Assembly: GCA_947586255.1 (NCBI GenBank)
Contig: CANPXP010000003.1
Span: 1-64,000, forward strand
From: an uncultured Lachnospiraceae bacterium
GTDB taxonomy: Bacteria; Bacillota; Clostridia; Lachnospirales; Lachnospiraceae
DNA length: 64,000 nt
Direction of reading: 5' to 3'
Each line of letters begins with the position of its first letter. The first letter of the stretch is position 1. A program made the position numbers and the translations under genes. The notes beneath the pieces are model-generated. The model did not search any database and had not been told where the DNA came from. It saw nothing but the letters and a program-made list of their open reading frames with translations. Positions 7,884 to 17,261 of the stretch are shown here, in pieces.

Positions 7884-9992
7884 TTAAAGTATGTCTGACA
7901 TCTTAGTCATTCTGTTGAAAAACGGATCCTCAATCGTCATATTCCGAAAATCCTCATCTCTAATGACTAGCTTATGGATAAGTCCAAGACAGGCCCCGCT
8001 TAATCCCGTATTCGTTTTCCAATCCGTTTTGGGACATATCTCCAAGTATTTCTTAAAAAAATCCACAACACCTTGCTGCACCTTCATAGAACACCGAATA
8101 TCGTTCTCCTTTCTTGTTTCCTCAGCATAAACTGGCTCTCCGTTCTCTCCAAAATCACTCACGGACGGATGCGGCGCCGTCATAAATGGCTCCATAATAT
8201 AGTAGCTTTCATATAGATCCGCGGCATGTACATCCCCGTTTTCATAAAGCGCTTCAATATCAAGCCCTTTATCTCTCATATAGGCAGGTTCCAACTGCAT
8301 AAAATAGAAGCCTTTCACATGGTTGTCGGTCAAACGTTGCAGATACATCTGAGTGGTGCCCTTAGCCACGAAATCAAAAAAAGCAATCTTTCCGGGTTTC
8401 ATTTCCAACCCGTCTATGTATTTTTTATAGTTTGTCCGAGCCTTATGAGCATTCGCAAGAATCGCTTTTTCATATTTTAAAAGTCCGGGCGCATCACTGT
8501 GCAATTCGCCTTTGCGTATTTTATCAGCCTCAATATGAAAGCGACTGTACAGGTTGTCCTCCAACGAACCGCTAAATTTCATGCTTTCCACATACCGTAT
8601 ATCCTGCTCATCCTGAACGCCGCTTCTGATCGCCGCCATTCTGGATGTTAGGAAATAAACAGAATTATCTGCTTCTCCATGAGCCTGTGCAAGATTCGCA
8701 TACAACTTTTTGATCAAATAACCGTCCCTGGCCCCCAACCAGATATTCTCAATTTTCTGCTCTTTTACTCTGTGATAAAACCACAGGACAAAATCCGCAA
8801 TCACAGGCGCAAACAGAACATATCCGATATCATACGCCTCTGCAAGACCGATTCGCCGCTCCTTCGTTTCAAACCAAAACGGACTGTTAAAAAGCGCTGC
8901 TGTCAGCATCCCAATTCTGATACGGTCCGACAGTGTGTCATCATACTTTCGGATTCCCAGTCCCCCTGTCGCCTCCAGCAGATCTCTGCCACTGTACAGT
9001 CTGCAGGCTGTGATTCCGCACCTTGCCGCACTCTCCATATCTGCCAGTACGTCATCACCGATATGTAGAATTTTTCCTTTTTTCTCCTTTTTCTTTAGGA
9101 TTTCGAACAATCCCTGTGTCTTTCCCGTCTCATATTCGCACGATGCCAGGATATCCGTGTATTCCCCGAGTCTGCACTTTTCAAGTATTTGCTCCAACTG
9201 TCTTTTCGTGTAGTAGGTGTCTGACACGATATATACTTTTTTACCTGCCGTTACAGCGATTCGGAACAAATCACATACTTCTCTGCGCGGAACAATAAGA
9301 CTATAGTCAATCTTCCACTCCAGCTCGGCAAGCTGCCTTGTCGAAACACAGCCGCGCCCATGTCCTGTCTCCAATGACTCTTCTTCCAGCACGCGTTCAT
9401 ATATCTGCTCTAGCATCGGCGCGCCGGTCCCGGACAATTGCTTCTCCGCTGCGAGCCGTCTTCCGGCAAAATTGCCGATCTCAATTCCCGTTTCCTTCAA
9501 ACGATGCTCCACAATCTCCAGAACATCCTCCGCATATAAGGTTCTCCGCATCACCAGCGTATCAAACAGGTCAAAACTTATCACATCCGCTCCGCTGATC
9601 AGCTCTTTGAGCTCCCCTTTGGTCATTCCCTCAAGATGCCTGAAATCATAAGTTTCTTTTGCTTCCTGAAGTAAATCGTTTCCCCTGATATCAAATAAAG
9701 CCACCTGATTCTCTCTGCAAAGCTCCCCGATACGTTTTACGATTGCCCTGCAGGAAGCGGGACGTGCGACGACGATGATCAACGCGATTCCCAATCCGAT
9801 TGCCCTCTTTACAGGCAAGATCGGCAGTCCATATAAAGTGCCATTCTCACGGAAACCGTCTAACAAACCTACAATCTCACAGCCATTCTTCACTTCCCTC
9901 AGTACTTTTTCTGTCTCCGTGCCTAATCCATACAATGCAATCTTTTTATGTTTATATTCTGCAAACAGTCTTTCAACATCAGACACGTTCAT
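7884..9992 (-). CDS. HAD-superfamily hydrolase with N-terminal Rossmann-like module (COG5610-like)
   Basis: The protein has 702 residues. Residues about 12-100 form the recurrent Rossmann-like module (KIALYGLGTETE). Next comes a HAD hydrolase with DLFDTLV (catalytic Asp), IVSDTYYTKRQL and HIGDDVLADMESA. The C-terminal 350 residues contain IENIWLGARDGYLIKKLY and resemble large HAD proteins of polysaccharide loci. The start at 9992 is preferred because GAGAGGTG lies just before it, four codons inside the longer frame. It follows the GT4 gene by 12 bases and is the last gene of this glycan run. The substrate is unknown; a sugar-phosphate or glycan precursor is possible. Confidence 0.8.
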   Translation of the reverse strand: MNVSDVERLFAEYKHKKIALYGLGTETEKVLREVKNGCEIVGLLDGFRENGTLYGLPILPVKRAIGLGIALIIVVARPASCRAIVKRIGELCRENQVALFDIRGNDLLQEAKETYDFRHLEGMTKGELKELISGADVISFDLFDTLVMRRTLYAEDVLEIVEHRLKETGIEIGNFAGRRLAAEKQLSGTGAPMLEQIYERVLEEESLETGHGRGCVSTRQLAELEWKIDYSLIVPRREVCDLFRIAVTAGKKVYIVSDTYYTKRQLEQILEKCRLGEYTDILASCEYETGKTQGLFEILKKKEKKGKILHIGDDVLADMESAARCGITACRLYSGRDLLEATGGLGIRKYDDTLSDRIRIGMLTAALFNSPFWFETKERRIGLAEAYDIGYVLFAPVIADFVLWFYHRVKEQKIENIWLGARDGYLIKKLYANLAQAHGEADNSVYFLTSRMAAIRSGVQDEQDIRYVESMKFSGSLEDNLYSRFHIEADKIRKGELHSDAPGLLKYEKAILANAHKARTNYKKYIDGLEMKPGKIAFFDFVAKGTTQMYLQRLTDNHVKGFYFMQLEPAYMRDKGLDIEALYENGDVHAADLYESYYIMEPFMTAPHPSVSDFGENGEPVYAEETRKENDIRCSMKVQQGVVDFFKKYLEICPKTDWKTNTGLSGACLGLIHKLVIRDEDFRNMTIEDPFFNRMTKMSDIL

Positions 9993-10004
9993 TGCACCTC
10001 TCAT

Positions 10005-11411
10005 TTATTGCAATTTTTTATGTACCACGTTCGACAGATGTTCTGTAAAGGCTTGCCTGGAAAAAAACTGTTCATAGACCGCTCTCGCATATCTTCCCAT
10101 GCCGGCAAGCTTTTCCCGGTTGCAAACACTCCACGCAATAGCCTGCACAAGTTCATCAACGTTTTCACTCTCAAATACAAGCCCGCTTTCTCCATCTCTT
10201 ATATAGTCCACGGTCCCCGCCGCGCTCGACATAATACACGGCACCGAATGCATCATCGCCTCTGCCGCCACTGTCGGCATTGGATCTTCCCGCGACGGAC
10301 ATATCAGCATATCCGTTTGCTCAAGCATTGCATCAATCTCTTCCCGCCCGACTGTTCCTGTGATCACAATCTGCGGAATATCCTCCGTTTCCTCCATGAT
10401 CTGCCGCGCCATCACAGACGTGTTCTGACCGACCAGACAGAACTCACATCTTTCGAGCAGCGTCTTCGGCAATCGCCTAATTGCAGCTATCAGAATATCC
10501 TGTCCCTTTCGATTCTCTATATAGCCGATCGTGGCAAAGCGCACCGTGGTATTATCCCGCACCTTTTTGTCTGGTGTGCCGACTGTGTCATCAACACAAT
10601 AAAGCAATTCATTGATTGTCAGCTGCGGAATGAATTTACGTATCGCCTTAGCTGGCACAGAACCCACTGACAAAATATCCATATTATGAAAATCTATTTT
10701 TCTCAGTAGCTCTTTATCTACTCCATCATAGAAGAACTCCGAATCATGCAGCCACCACAGAACTGGAATATCCCGCTTTCTCTCTGAGAGAAATACGTAA
10801 TAGCTGATTGTATTGCAGATGAGCAAATCAAAATAATGTGTCCAAGCTGCCTCATTCATAGTCTCAATCTGCAAATTCTCATCCACGATAACAGGAAACC
10901 CATCTTCCAAAAGGTGCGGCCGCAACGTACCGTCCAGCATCGAGGCAAATACAACCTCATATCCATGATCCCGCAGCACCTTAGCCGCATTATATAAGGC
11001 AAGCGCTGGTCCACCAAGCGTAAGGTCATGGGACAGCAGCAGAATCTTTTCTTTACCTTGTAGATAGGCAGCCTTAAATATGATAGATTCAGCGGCGCCA
11101 TAGTACTGCACCGGCCTGCGCGCCACCTTGCCACCCCAAAGCCTGTGAAGATCAAAAAAATGATAAATCCGGTCCTCCGCAATTCCCAGTTCCATAAGCT
11201 GTGCTTTCATCTGCGCAACATAAAAACTCAAAATTACAATGACATCAAATTTCAGCCCGATTCCATCCTGCGGAGACATCACCCTGATCCCGTCTATCAA
11301 AGTCCCCTGCCTGTCCTTCGCATTATCCAATAATGCCGCGACGTTCGCCGGGTCAAACCAGTGTTTGTACCTGTTGTAATATTCCCCTGTCCCGAAGAGA
11401 AGATAGCGCAA
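10005..11411 (-). CDS. GT4-type glycosyltransferase with N-terminal Rossmann-like module
   Basis: The 468-residue protein starts with the recurrent module (YLLFGTGEYYNRYKHW and FDVIVILSFYVAQMKAQL). A GT-B enzyme follows: LSHDLTLGGPALALYNAAK near its start, FATIGYIENRKGQDILI and the donor-site CPSREDPMPTVAAEAM with the paired glutamates of GT4. The start codon is a TTG at 11411 with GGGAGA upstream. It probably adds one sugar of the surface glycan in the cytoplasm; donor and acceptor cannot be read from sequence. It is 12 bases ahead of the HAD gene. Confidence 0.85.
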   Translation of the reverse strand: MRYLLFGTGEYYNRYKHWFDPANVAALLDNAKDRQGTLIDGIRVMSPQDGIGLKFDVIVILSFYVAQMKAQLMELGIAEDRIYHFFDLHRLWGGKVARRPVQYYGAAESIIFKAAYLQGKEKILLLSHDLTLGGPALALYNAAKVLRDHGYEVVFASMLDGTLRPHLLEDGFPVIVDENLQIETMNEAAWTHYFDLLICNTISYYVFLSERKRDIPVLWWLHDSEFFYDGVDKELLRKIDFHNMDILSVGSVPAKAIRKFIPQLTINELLYCVDDTVGTPDKKVRDNTTVRFATIGYIENRKGQDILIAAIRRLPKTLLERCEFCLVGQNTSVMARQIMEETEDIPQIVITGTVGREEIDAMLEQTDMLICPSREDPMPTVAAEAMMHSVPCIMSSAAGTVDYIRDGESGLVFESENVDELVQAIAWSVCNREKLAGMGRYARAVYEQFFSRQAFTEHLSNVVHKKLQ

Positions 11412-11491
11412 TTCTGTCGTCTCCCTGCTCTATTGTTTTGACTGCCATCAATTCACATAAATTATTTATATCCCTCCCCCTGCTCTGTCTC

Positions 11492-12541
11492 CTATGATAT
11501 GGCATACAGAACCGTGTCATAATCCGCAAAGGAATAGTGTCGCAAATATAATTTATAATCAGAATGACAGCTTAAAATAATCTCCGGAAGTTCATGAATA
11601 TCTTCCGGTCTATGATAGATGCTAATCGCCAGTCTGGGATGCAGTCTTGCGATTGTCTCTTTAGCCCCAAGCAGCGCTTCTTTCTCCGCTCCTTCTATAT
11701 CCATCTTGATAAATGTTACATCTCTCTCCGGCTCCTCCATCAGAAATGCATCCAGTGATGTCGCCTCTATCATCTGAGTCTCTCTGTTGCTTACCCCCTC
11801 CCAGCTAACCGATGTCGCGAATGAACCACGAAGTTCCATCGACACAGCACCTGGTTCAGACCAAAGTACTTTAGGGATGACTCTATAATCTGTCACACCT
11901 GAAAGATTCTTGTTTATTCTCTCTATATTTTGTGGATCAGGCTCAAAACAGTAGGCATAGGCCTCGCTGCCACACCATTCAAAAAAGCGTCTTGCTGTCA
12001 AACCGTCAAAGGCTCCCGCATCAACAAACACTTCCGTTGATCGCTGCGGCAACAGCGCCGGCAAATCAAAGTACATGGCATACTCTGTAAGTTTATATAT
12101 TACCTCGCCTGCATTGATGATATTTTCTTCTGCCACACCACATTTCTGCAATTGCCGCAGCATTTCATGGTAATTTTTATATGAAGATATAACGACTGTT
12201 TCCCCTCTGTAGTTCTCTATAAACTCATCGAACCCTATACCCGTCATTCCTTCAATCTTTCTTTTCGGATCACTGTCTACAACACATGTCCATTTTACGA
12301 AACGGCATGTTTCTCCATATAAAATATGTCCCCACACTCCTGCGCCAAAAATAACCATATCGTTCTTCAATGATTTTTCTCTGAGAAACCGACAGAAGCG
12401 TGTCCAGTTGCTGTTGCTTCGAACAGTTCCATCCGCCAGACTTCTTATGCAGGCTGTATCCTTCGTCCTGCTGTACTGCTCCCTCTTTACATAAATGTAT
12501 TTTGACTCCTCATCACAAAAGTATTTGCGCATATCGCCCAT
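11492..12541 (-). CDS. FkbM family methyltransferase with N-terminal Rossmann-like module
   Basis: The protein has 349 residues from the ATG at 12541, which follows AAAAGGAG by eight bases; an earlier ATG at 12595 has no such site and would overlap the upstream gene. Residues about 60-150 are the recurrent module (MVIFGAGVWGHILYG, VVDSDPKRK). The C-terminal half is an FkbM SAM-dependent methyltransferase: VFVDAGAFDGLTARRF, YCFEPDPQNIERI and FIKMDIEGAEKEALLGA. FkbM enzymes O-methylate sugars or similar hydroxyls, so a methylated sugar in the glycan is the likely product. Confidence 0.85.
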   Translation of the reverse strand: MGDMRKYFCDEESKYIYVKREQYSRTKDTACIRSLADGTVRSNSNWTRFCRFLREKSLKNDMVIFGAGVWGHILYGETCRFVKWTCVVDSDPKRKIEGMTGIGFDEFIENYRGETVVISSYKNYHEMLRQLQKCGVAEENIINAGEVIYKLTEYAMYFDLPALLPQRSTEVFVDAGAFDGLTARRFFEWCGSEAYAYCFEPDPQNIERINKNLSGVTDYRVIPKVLWSEPGAVSMELRGSFATSVSWEGVSNRETQMIEATSLDAFLMEEPERDVTFIKMDIEGAEKEALLGAKETIARLHPRLAISIYHRPEDIHELPEIILSCHSDYKLYLRHYSFADYDTVLYAIS

Positions 12542-12569
12542 AAATACAACTCCTTTTCCTCCCAGACCA

Positions 12570-14102
12570 CTATCCCTGTTTTTGAAAAATTTCATCTATC
12601 ATTTCTTCAATAAAAATGATTTTCCCTTTAAACTTCATCATTAACTGCTTTCTAATATTCTCCGCATCGTATGATGTTATTACAATTGCGTCTACTTGAG
12701 GAAATTGATCTTCGGGTCTGTATATCTTAAATTCTTTTCCAAACTGACCTACATAGCGGTCAATTCCAAAATCCACACTAATTCCTTCTTTTCTTAACTG
12801 CATCAAAAGATGTTTTCCAAGAGAGGCCATGCCATAAATTGCTATACTTCTTATATCCTGAGCTTCTAAATAAGTTTTAAATCCACTTTCGCCTGCCTGT
12901 TCAATAAACAACCACTTGTCTATGACCTCAAATAATTTTTTAAATTTTCTGGCGTTATAATCCAACTTTGCCAATTCCTGTGTTATACTGATATCATTCT
13001 CCTCTTCCACAATTCCAGTACTTTCAGCAGTTTCCTTCTTTGCGCGTGCTAATGCCTCCAAAAAGTCATATTTATCTCTTTCATCCGGTTCAAGATACAT
13101 TCCCTCGCCCCATTCATTCCACGCATTAATAAAAACAAACTGATTTCCATATCGCACACTTTTTCTGATTAATTTCCCCATGCCTTGCTGAAATAATTGG
13201 GGAGAACTGTTCATCAGGCATTCTCCGCTTTTTCCTCGCCTTGGCGTATCATCATATCCTGAAACTCCACAAAAATATGTTTTGTATGCATAAACAGGCG
13301 ATGTATTTATTATTTCTTCCCATGCCTTCTCATAATCAAAACACCTCACTTCGTTATTCAACCAGACGTTTCCGCTTGCGTTAAGACAATTTATAGCATT
13401 TCGAGGCTCATATATTATCGCAGCGTCTAAATCGTCATTTCCTGCATGCATATTCGCACCGATTAAATACAATCCCCGCAATCCACTTTCATCGGCAAGC
13501 TTTCTCCAATATAAAACCATCTCGTGCAAACAAGACACATCATTCGGGCTATAAAAAATAAATACTGGTTTTCCATCCATTTTTATATATCTGTCATCCT
13601 TAAAAAAAGGCAATAGATATTCAAAATGCTTTTTCCATATTGCTTCTCTCCCATAGTCTTGAAGCGCCAATACCCCATTGCGATTTTGAGATCCTTTCTT
13701 TTCATATTTCTCCGCCCAGACATTTCCTGTCATTCTGCTCCAAGAACGAATCCATGACTCACTCGCCCAATTAAAACAAAAGGGCATATCTATATCTTTC
13801 CATCGCAACAAATTTTCCGCCGGCAGTTCTAATTCCATTTTTCCGCCTTTAAAATAATAGTGATAAAAGCAGAATCCATCTATCCCGTATTTCTTTGCCA
13901 TAGCAGCCTGCTGTTTCATGACATCCTTTTCACTCAGATCATAATATTTACCACCAAGCGGTACTCGCGGCTCATTATGATCGGGAAAGTACTTTTCTGC
14001 AGTACGCACTGTTTCCCAGTCAGTAAATCCTTTCCCCCACCACTCATTATTGTCCTCTGTTTCATGAAATTGCGGCAAATATATTGCCAATATTTTAGGC
14101 AT
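12570..14102 (-). CDS. WbsX-like glycosyltransferase (GH99-like fold) with C-terminal Rossmann-like module
   Basis: The 510-residue protein opens with PKILAIYLPQFHE and NEWWGKGFTDW and ends its first domain with INAWNEWGEGMYLEPD, all marks of the WbsX family of polysaccharide loci. Residues about 420-505 are the recurrent module (RSIAIYGMASLGKHLL, FGIDR, VDAIVITSYDAENI). The ATG at 14102 is used because the family normally begins at this motif; a TTG at 14114 overlapping the previous stop is possible. The fold is that of family 99 glycosidases, yet WbsX members are usually assigned to O-antigen or capsule assembly. Its exact reaction is unknown. Confidence 0.8.
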   Translation of the reverse strand: MPKILAIYLPQFHETEDNNEWWGKGFTDWETVRTAEKYFPDHNEPRVPLGGKYYDLSEKDVMKQQAAMAKKYGIDGFCFYHYYFKGGKMELELPAENLLRWKDIDMPFCFNWASESWIRSWSRMTGNVWAEKYEKKGSQNRNGVLALQDYGREAIWKKHFEYLLPFFKDDRYIKMDGKPVFIFYSPNDVSCLHEMVLYWRKLADESGLRGLYLIGANMHAGNDDLDAAIIYEPRNAINCLNASGNVWLNNEVRCFDYEKAWEEIINTSPVYAYKTYFCGVSGYDDTPRRGKSGECLMNSSPQLFQQGMGKLIRKSVRYGNQFVFINAWNEWGEGMYLEPDERDKYDFLEALARAKKETAESTGIVEEENDISITQELAKLDYNARKFKKLFEVIDKWLFIEQAGESGFKTYLEAQDIRSIAIYGMASLGKHLLMQLRKEGISVDFGIDRYVGQFGKEFKIYRPEDQFPQVDAIVITSYDAENIRKQLMMKFKGKIIFIEEMIDEIFQKQG

Positions 14103-14106
14103 CGTT

Positions 14107-15195
14107 TTATCCAATTTTCTTCACCACCGCATACACAATCAACGGATAATAAATATCATTCGGCTCAAAATCCTCTTTTTTCAAATCCTCTTGGCACAAA
14201 CCAGCCAAATGAGCCAAAACTGTTTTTACATTTCCATAACTACCTGTTTCAACCACGGAAAGAGAATCTTCATCCTCAAACATTTTTTCAAAAACTGCTG
14301 CATTAAAATTGAAGCAACAGCCATAATTATCCATACATCGTCTAGAATTCTGTGATAATCCCGAACAGGTTATCAGCGCATAGCCTCCTGTTTTTAACAG
14401 CCTGCCTATATTTTTCGCCGCTTCCTTTATATCAAAAATATACATTAAGGTTTGTGTACAGATAAAACAATCCGCTACCTGCCGTCGAATTCCTTCTCCC
14501 GTCTCAAGGTTAGCGTTAAATGTTATCTTTTCCGTATCTGCACTGACGTCCATAACCAATACGTGATTCAAGCGCTCTTTTTTACCGAACATTTTCGTGT
14601 ATGTACTATCTTCTATTTCCAATACATCGCCTTTTATAAGTTCATTATGCTCCTTTAAAAATTGTTCAATATAATATCTGTCTACAGGTGTCCCCCGCTC
14701 AGTCGCAAATTGCTTGCTAATAGGTATCGTTTCCATAGATGCTATTGCTGTAATAAGCGGATATCTGCTTTTATACGCCTTACACAAAAAACCTGTCCAA
14801 TCCTCTTGTGTCACAATACAACTTTTTTCTTCCGACTTAGATAAACAAATAATTTTATCTTTTTCGAACTCCATCTTTTCCACATAAAAATCCAATGCAT
14901 CGTCACTTTCAAAATATGGTTTTTCATAATAAGGAAACGCGAGTCTTTGTGGTGAAACGCCGATTTCCATTAATTGCTTCCACATACTTATAAAATGAAC
15001 CGACATCAGAAAAATATCCGTATGATCTGCCATATCTATATCATTCGGATTTAAAACCGTAAAATTTAAAAATGTCTCATGCTCACCCTGCTTAACTTTG
15101 TTATCAATAAAATATTTAACTTTATACTTTTTCATTATTTCTTTTTCTTTGGCGCGAAAATATTCACCCATGCCAAAAATAATGATTTCTTTCAT
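14107..15195 (-). CDS. SAM-dependent methyltransferase-like protein with N-terminal Rossmann-like module
   Basis: The protein has 362 residues. Residues 1-90 are the recurrent module (KEIIIFGMGEYFRAKEKE, FIDNK, DIFLMSVHFISMWKQL). The C-terminal part resembles a class I methyltransferase: GDVLEIEDSTYTKMFG, HVLVMDVSADT, FICTQTLMYIFDIKEAAKNI and LLKTGGYALITCSG. The glycine-rich SAM loop is atypical (LEIEDST rather than DxGxGxG), so activity is uncertain. The ATG at 15195 follows GAGGTG and is preferred to one five codons earlier. The stop nearly touches the start of the WbsX gene. Confidence 0.7.
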   Translation of the reverse strand: MKEIIIFGMGEYFRAKEKEIMKKYKVKYFIDNKVKQGEHETFLNFTVLNPNDIDMADHTDIFLMSVHFISMWKQLMEIGVSPQRLAFPYYEKPYFESDDALDFYVEKMEFEKDKIICLSKSEEKSCIVTQEDWTGFLCKAYKSRYPLITAIASMETIPISKQFATERGTPVDRYYIEQFLKEHNELIKGDVLEIEDSTYTKMFGKKERLNHVLVMDVSADTEKITFNANLETGEGIRRQVADCFICTQTLMYIFDIKEAAKNIGRLLKTGGYALITCSGLSQNSRRCMDNYGCCFNFNAAVFEKMFEDEDSLSVVETGSYGNVKTVLAHLAGLCQEDLKKEDFEPNDIYYPLIVYAVVKKIG

Positions 15196-15206
15196 CGCAA
15201 AACACC

Positions 15207-16250
15207 TCATAATGCTGTAATCATATCACTTAGGGATATAACATTTTTATAATCTAGTTCTTCCAATTCCTTTTTTATTTCCTCGTAATAATAAATTGCC
15301 GTAACAATTACCGCCTGAACCGGTTCAAGATTTTTTTGCGGCACATAAATCTTTATGTCTTCTTCCTCGGAAATTTTTATATCTTTTTTATCCATAATAT
15401 ACAGTACTTTTATTTGACTCCCGTTTAATTCCTGATACAAAAGCCTGCCGCATTCCGCATACCCATAAATAGCAATTTCGGTGTAATGCCTGTTTAAAAG
15501 AAAATCTTTTATATAACGTTTTTGATTTCTCTTCTCAAACCATTTTACAAATAACTGATAAAACAGAATCTGTTTCTGTAATTTCTGTTCCAGTTCAAAT
15601 AACGTGGACTCATCATTATCCCCTATACCTACCCGCTGATAGACTTCTATCAGTCTGTCCGGCATACGATTTTGTAATGCCCGGTATTCAGCAGTCACCC
15701 GAGCCATCCTGTCATATGGCATCTGAGACACCTGTGAGCCATGGCATTTTATAAGCTGAAGTTTTTCACCGATCTTTTCAGTGATATCCAGCAGATGCGT
15801 CGGATTTTGTAGCGCTGTATGTACTTCATATACAAAGACCTCTATATCGAAAAGCTTTTGCTCTTTTATACAATTCATGACGGCATGAAACGCCGCTGTA
15901 TGATCCGGATGATCGTCATGTGTTCCTGTCACAAATATTTTTGTGTAACTGCTTAAATCCATCCCAAGCAGACAATCCGTATGCTGCATCAATACTCCGT
16001 CTTCTAAATCCAACATCCTATAGCTTTTTACTTTTGCGAGCTGCATTTCCTGCAAAAATTCATTCTTTCTGATCTTCTTTATTTCTCCGGCTTCTATATC
16101 ACCTTGCCCTATTCTGCCATCTGTCAGCACAACCACATCACACTGCGACGCATAGCATGAAATAATTCCACCAGCTCCAATACACTCGTCATCCGGATGC
16201 GGCGCCACAATCAATATATTTTCTTTTTCGCCAATATACATATACCGCAT
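15207..16250 (-). CDS. PIG-L family deacetylase with C-terminal Rossmann-like module
   Basis: The 347-residue protein has an N-terminal LmbE/PIG-L zinc deacetylase domain: APHPDDECIGAGG holds the HPDDE metal site, and GTHDDHPDHTAAF holds the second histidine motif. Such enzymes remove N-acetyl groups from GlcNAc-type sugars. The C-terminal 85 residues are the recurrent module (EIAIYGYAECGRLLYQEL, VQAVIVTAIYYYEEI, VISLSDMI). The ATG at 16250 is chosen because GAGGAG lies six bases upstream. It probably makes a free amino-sugar that other enzymes can modify. Confidence 0.85.
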   Translation of the reverse strand: MRYMYIGEKENILIVAPHPDDECIGAGGIISCYASQCDVVVLTDGRIGQGDIEAGEIKKIRKNEFLQEMQLAKVKSYRMLDLEDGVLMQHTDCLLGMDLSSYTKIFVTGTHDDHPDHTAAFHAVMNCIKEQKLFDIEVFVYEVHTALQNPTHLLDITEKIGEKLQLIKCHGSQVSQMPYDRMARVTAEYRALQNRMPDRLIEVYQRVGIGDNDESTLFELEQKLQKQILFYQLFVKWFEKRNQKRYIKDFLLNRHYTEIAIYGYAECGRLLYQELNGSQIKVLYIMDKKDIKISEEEDIKIYVPQKNLEPVQAVIVTAIYYYEEIKKELEELDYKNVISLSDMITAL

Positions 16251-16260
16251 CCGTTTCTCC

Positions 16261-17259
16261 TCATCTCTCAAATCCGGATTTTTCCGACAAGAGCGTTTCC
16301 AATGCTTTATTGATTTCTAACTTGATCGCTTCAAAGTTCCCATCACCCGTCTCATTTAAGCTTATAATAGGGTATTTCTGTTCCCTGACTGCCTCTGCAG
16401 CCTCTTTGTAATTAGTATCATCTACCAAATACATTTTCCCTTGGTATTTATGCGGCACAAACATTCCTGAACATATCTGCCACATAGTGATAAGCCTCTG
16501 CGTAACATCCGAATATGCTCGAAATTTATTGCGCGAAGCTCTGTCTAACGCCTCCGGCTCTTTTTTCCATATTTCTTTCAAAACAGATTTTTTCATCGGC
16601 ATCGCTTCATGCGGATATACAAATGATTCAAAATTATTCCAAAATTCCAAGTTGACATTCTGCTGCAAACGGCTTCCGTATATCGGAGAAAACCATTTGT
16701 CGTGGTTTTGTTTCACCACTTTTCGTTTGTCAAAATTGCGATTCAAAATAACCATATTATTGACGCACGCATAATTCATCTGCAAATCCATGCCTTTATC
16801 TGCTTTAAGAATAAAATGCGTCTCCACCGCTTCTTCACATGGCAGCCCGTTTTGGAAATAATATGTTTCCGGTATCGGCTGTACAGGAAAAAGATCATCA
16901 TTAAAAAGAATGAAATTCTCGCTTAATTCTCCTATTCTGAAGTAATTCATTTCTATTACATTTGAGTTAAACGTTGGAAGATATTTCTGCGGAATGTATT
17001 CTTCATGGCGAATAATCCTAAGTTTCCCATAGGAAACATTAAGCCATTCCGGGATATGTCCCCATGTGATGAAAAAAACCTTATGCACCCATGGCATATA
17101 TCTCTCTATTCCTCTGAAAATATACTGAAGATTATCCCATGATTCATAGCGAACATTGGATACAGTATTTTCTTTATCATATTTGCTCTTTTCTGACTGC
17201 CACTCCGAATCGCTGCCGTCTACCCAAGGTATAACTATGTCAATAGGCGCATTTTTCAA
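16261..17259 (-). CDS. Stealth family sugar-phosphate transferase
   Basis: The 332-residue protein carries Stealth conserved region 1 (DIVIPWVDGSDSEWQ) and region 2 (HKVFFITWGHIPEWL, FNSNVIEMNYFRI and FILFNDDLFP). Stealth proteins transfer hexose-1-phosphate from a nucleotide sugar, as in capsule synthesis and in the GlcNAc-1-phosphotransferase of animals. The start appears to be a TTG at 17259, about eleven bases after AAGGAG. It has no Rossmann-like module, unlike its neighbours on both sides. A phosphodiester linkage in the glycan is implied by inference. Confidence 0.87.
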   Translation of the reverse strand: MKNAPIDIVIPWVDGSDSEWQSEKSKYDKENTVSNVRYESWDNLQYIFRGIERYMPWVHKVFFITWGHIPEWLNVSYGKLRIIRHEEYIPQKYLPTFNSNVIEMNYFRIGELSENFILFNDDLFPVQPIPETYYFQNGLPCEEAVETHFILKADKGMDLQMNYACVNNMVILNRNFDKRKVVKQNHDKWFSPIYGSRLQQNVNLEFWNNFESFVYPHEAMPMKKSVLKEIWKKEPEALDRASRNKFRAYSDVTQRLITMWQICSGMFVPHKYQGKMYLVDDTNYKEAAEAVREQKYPIISLNETGDGNFEAIKLEINKALETLLSEKSGFER

Positions 17260-17261
17260 CT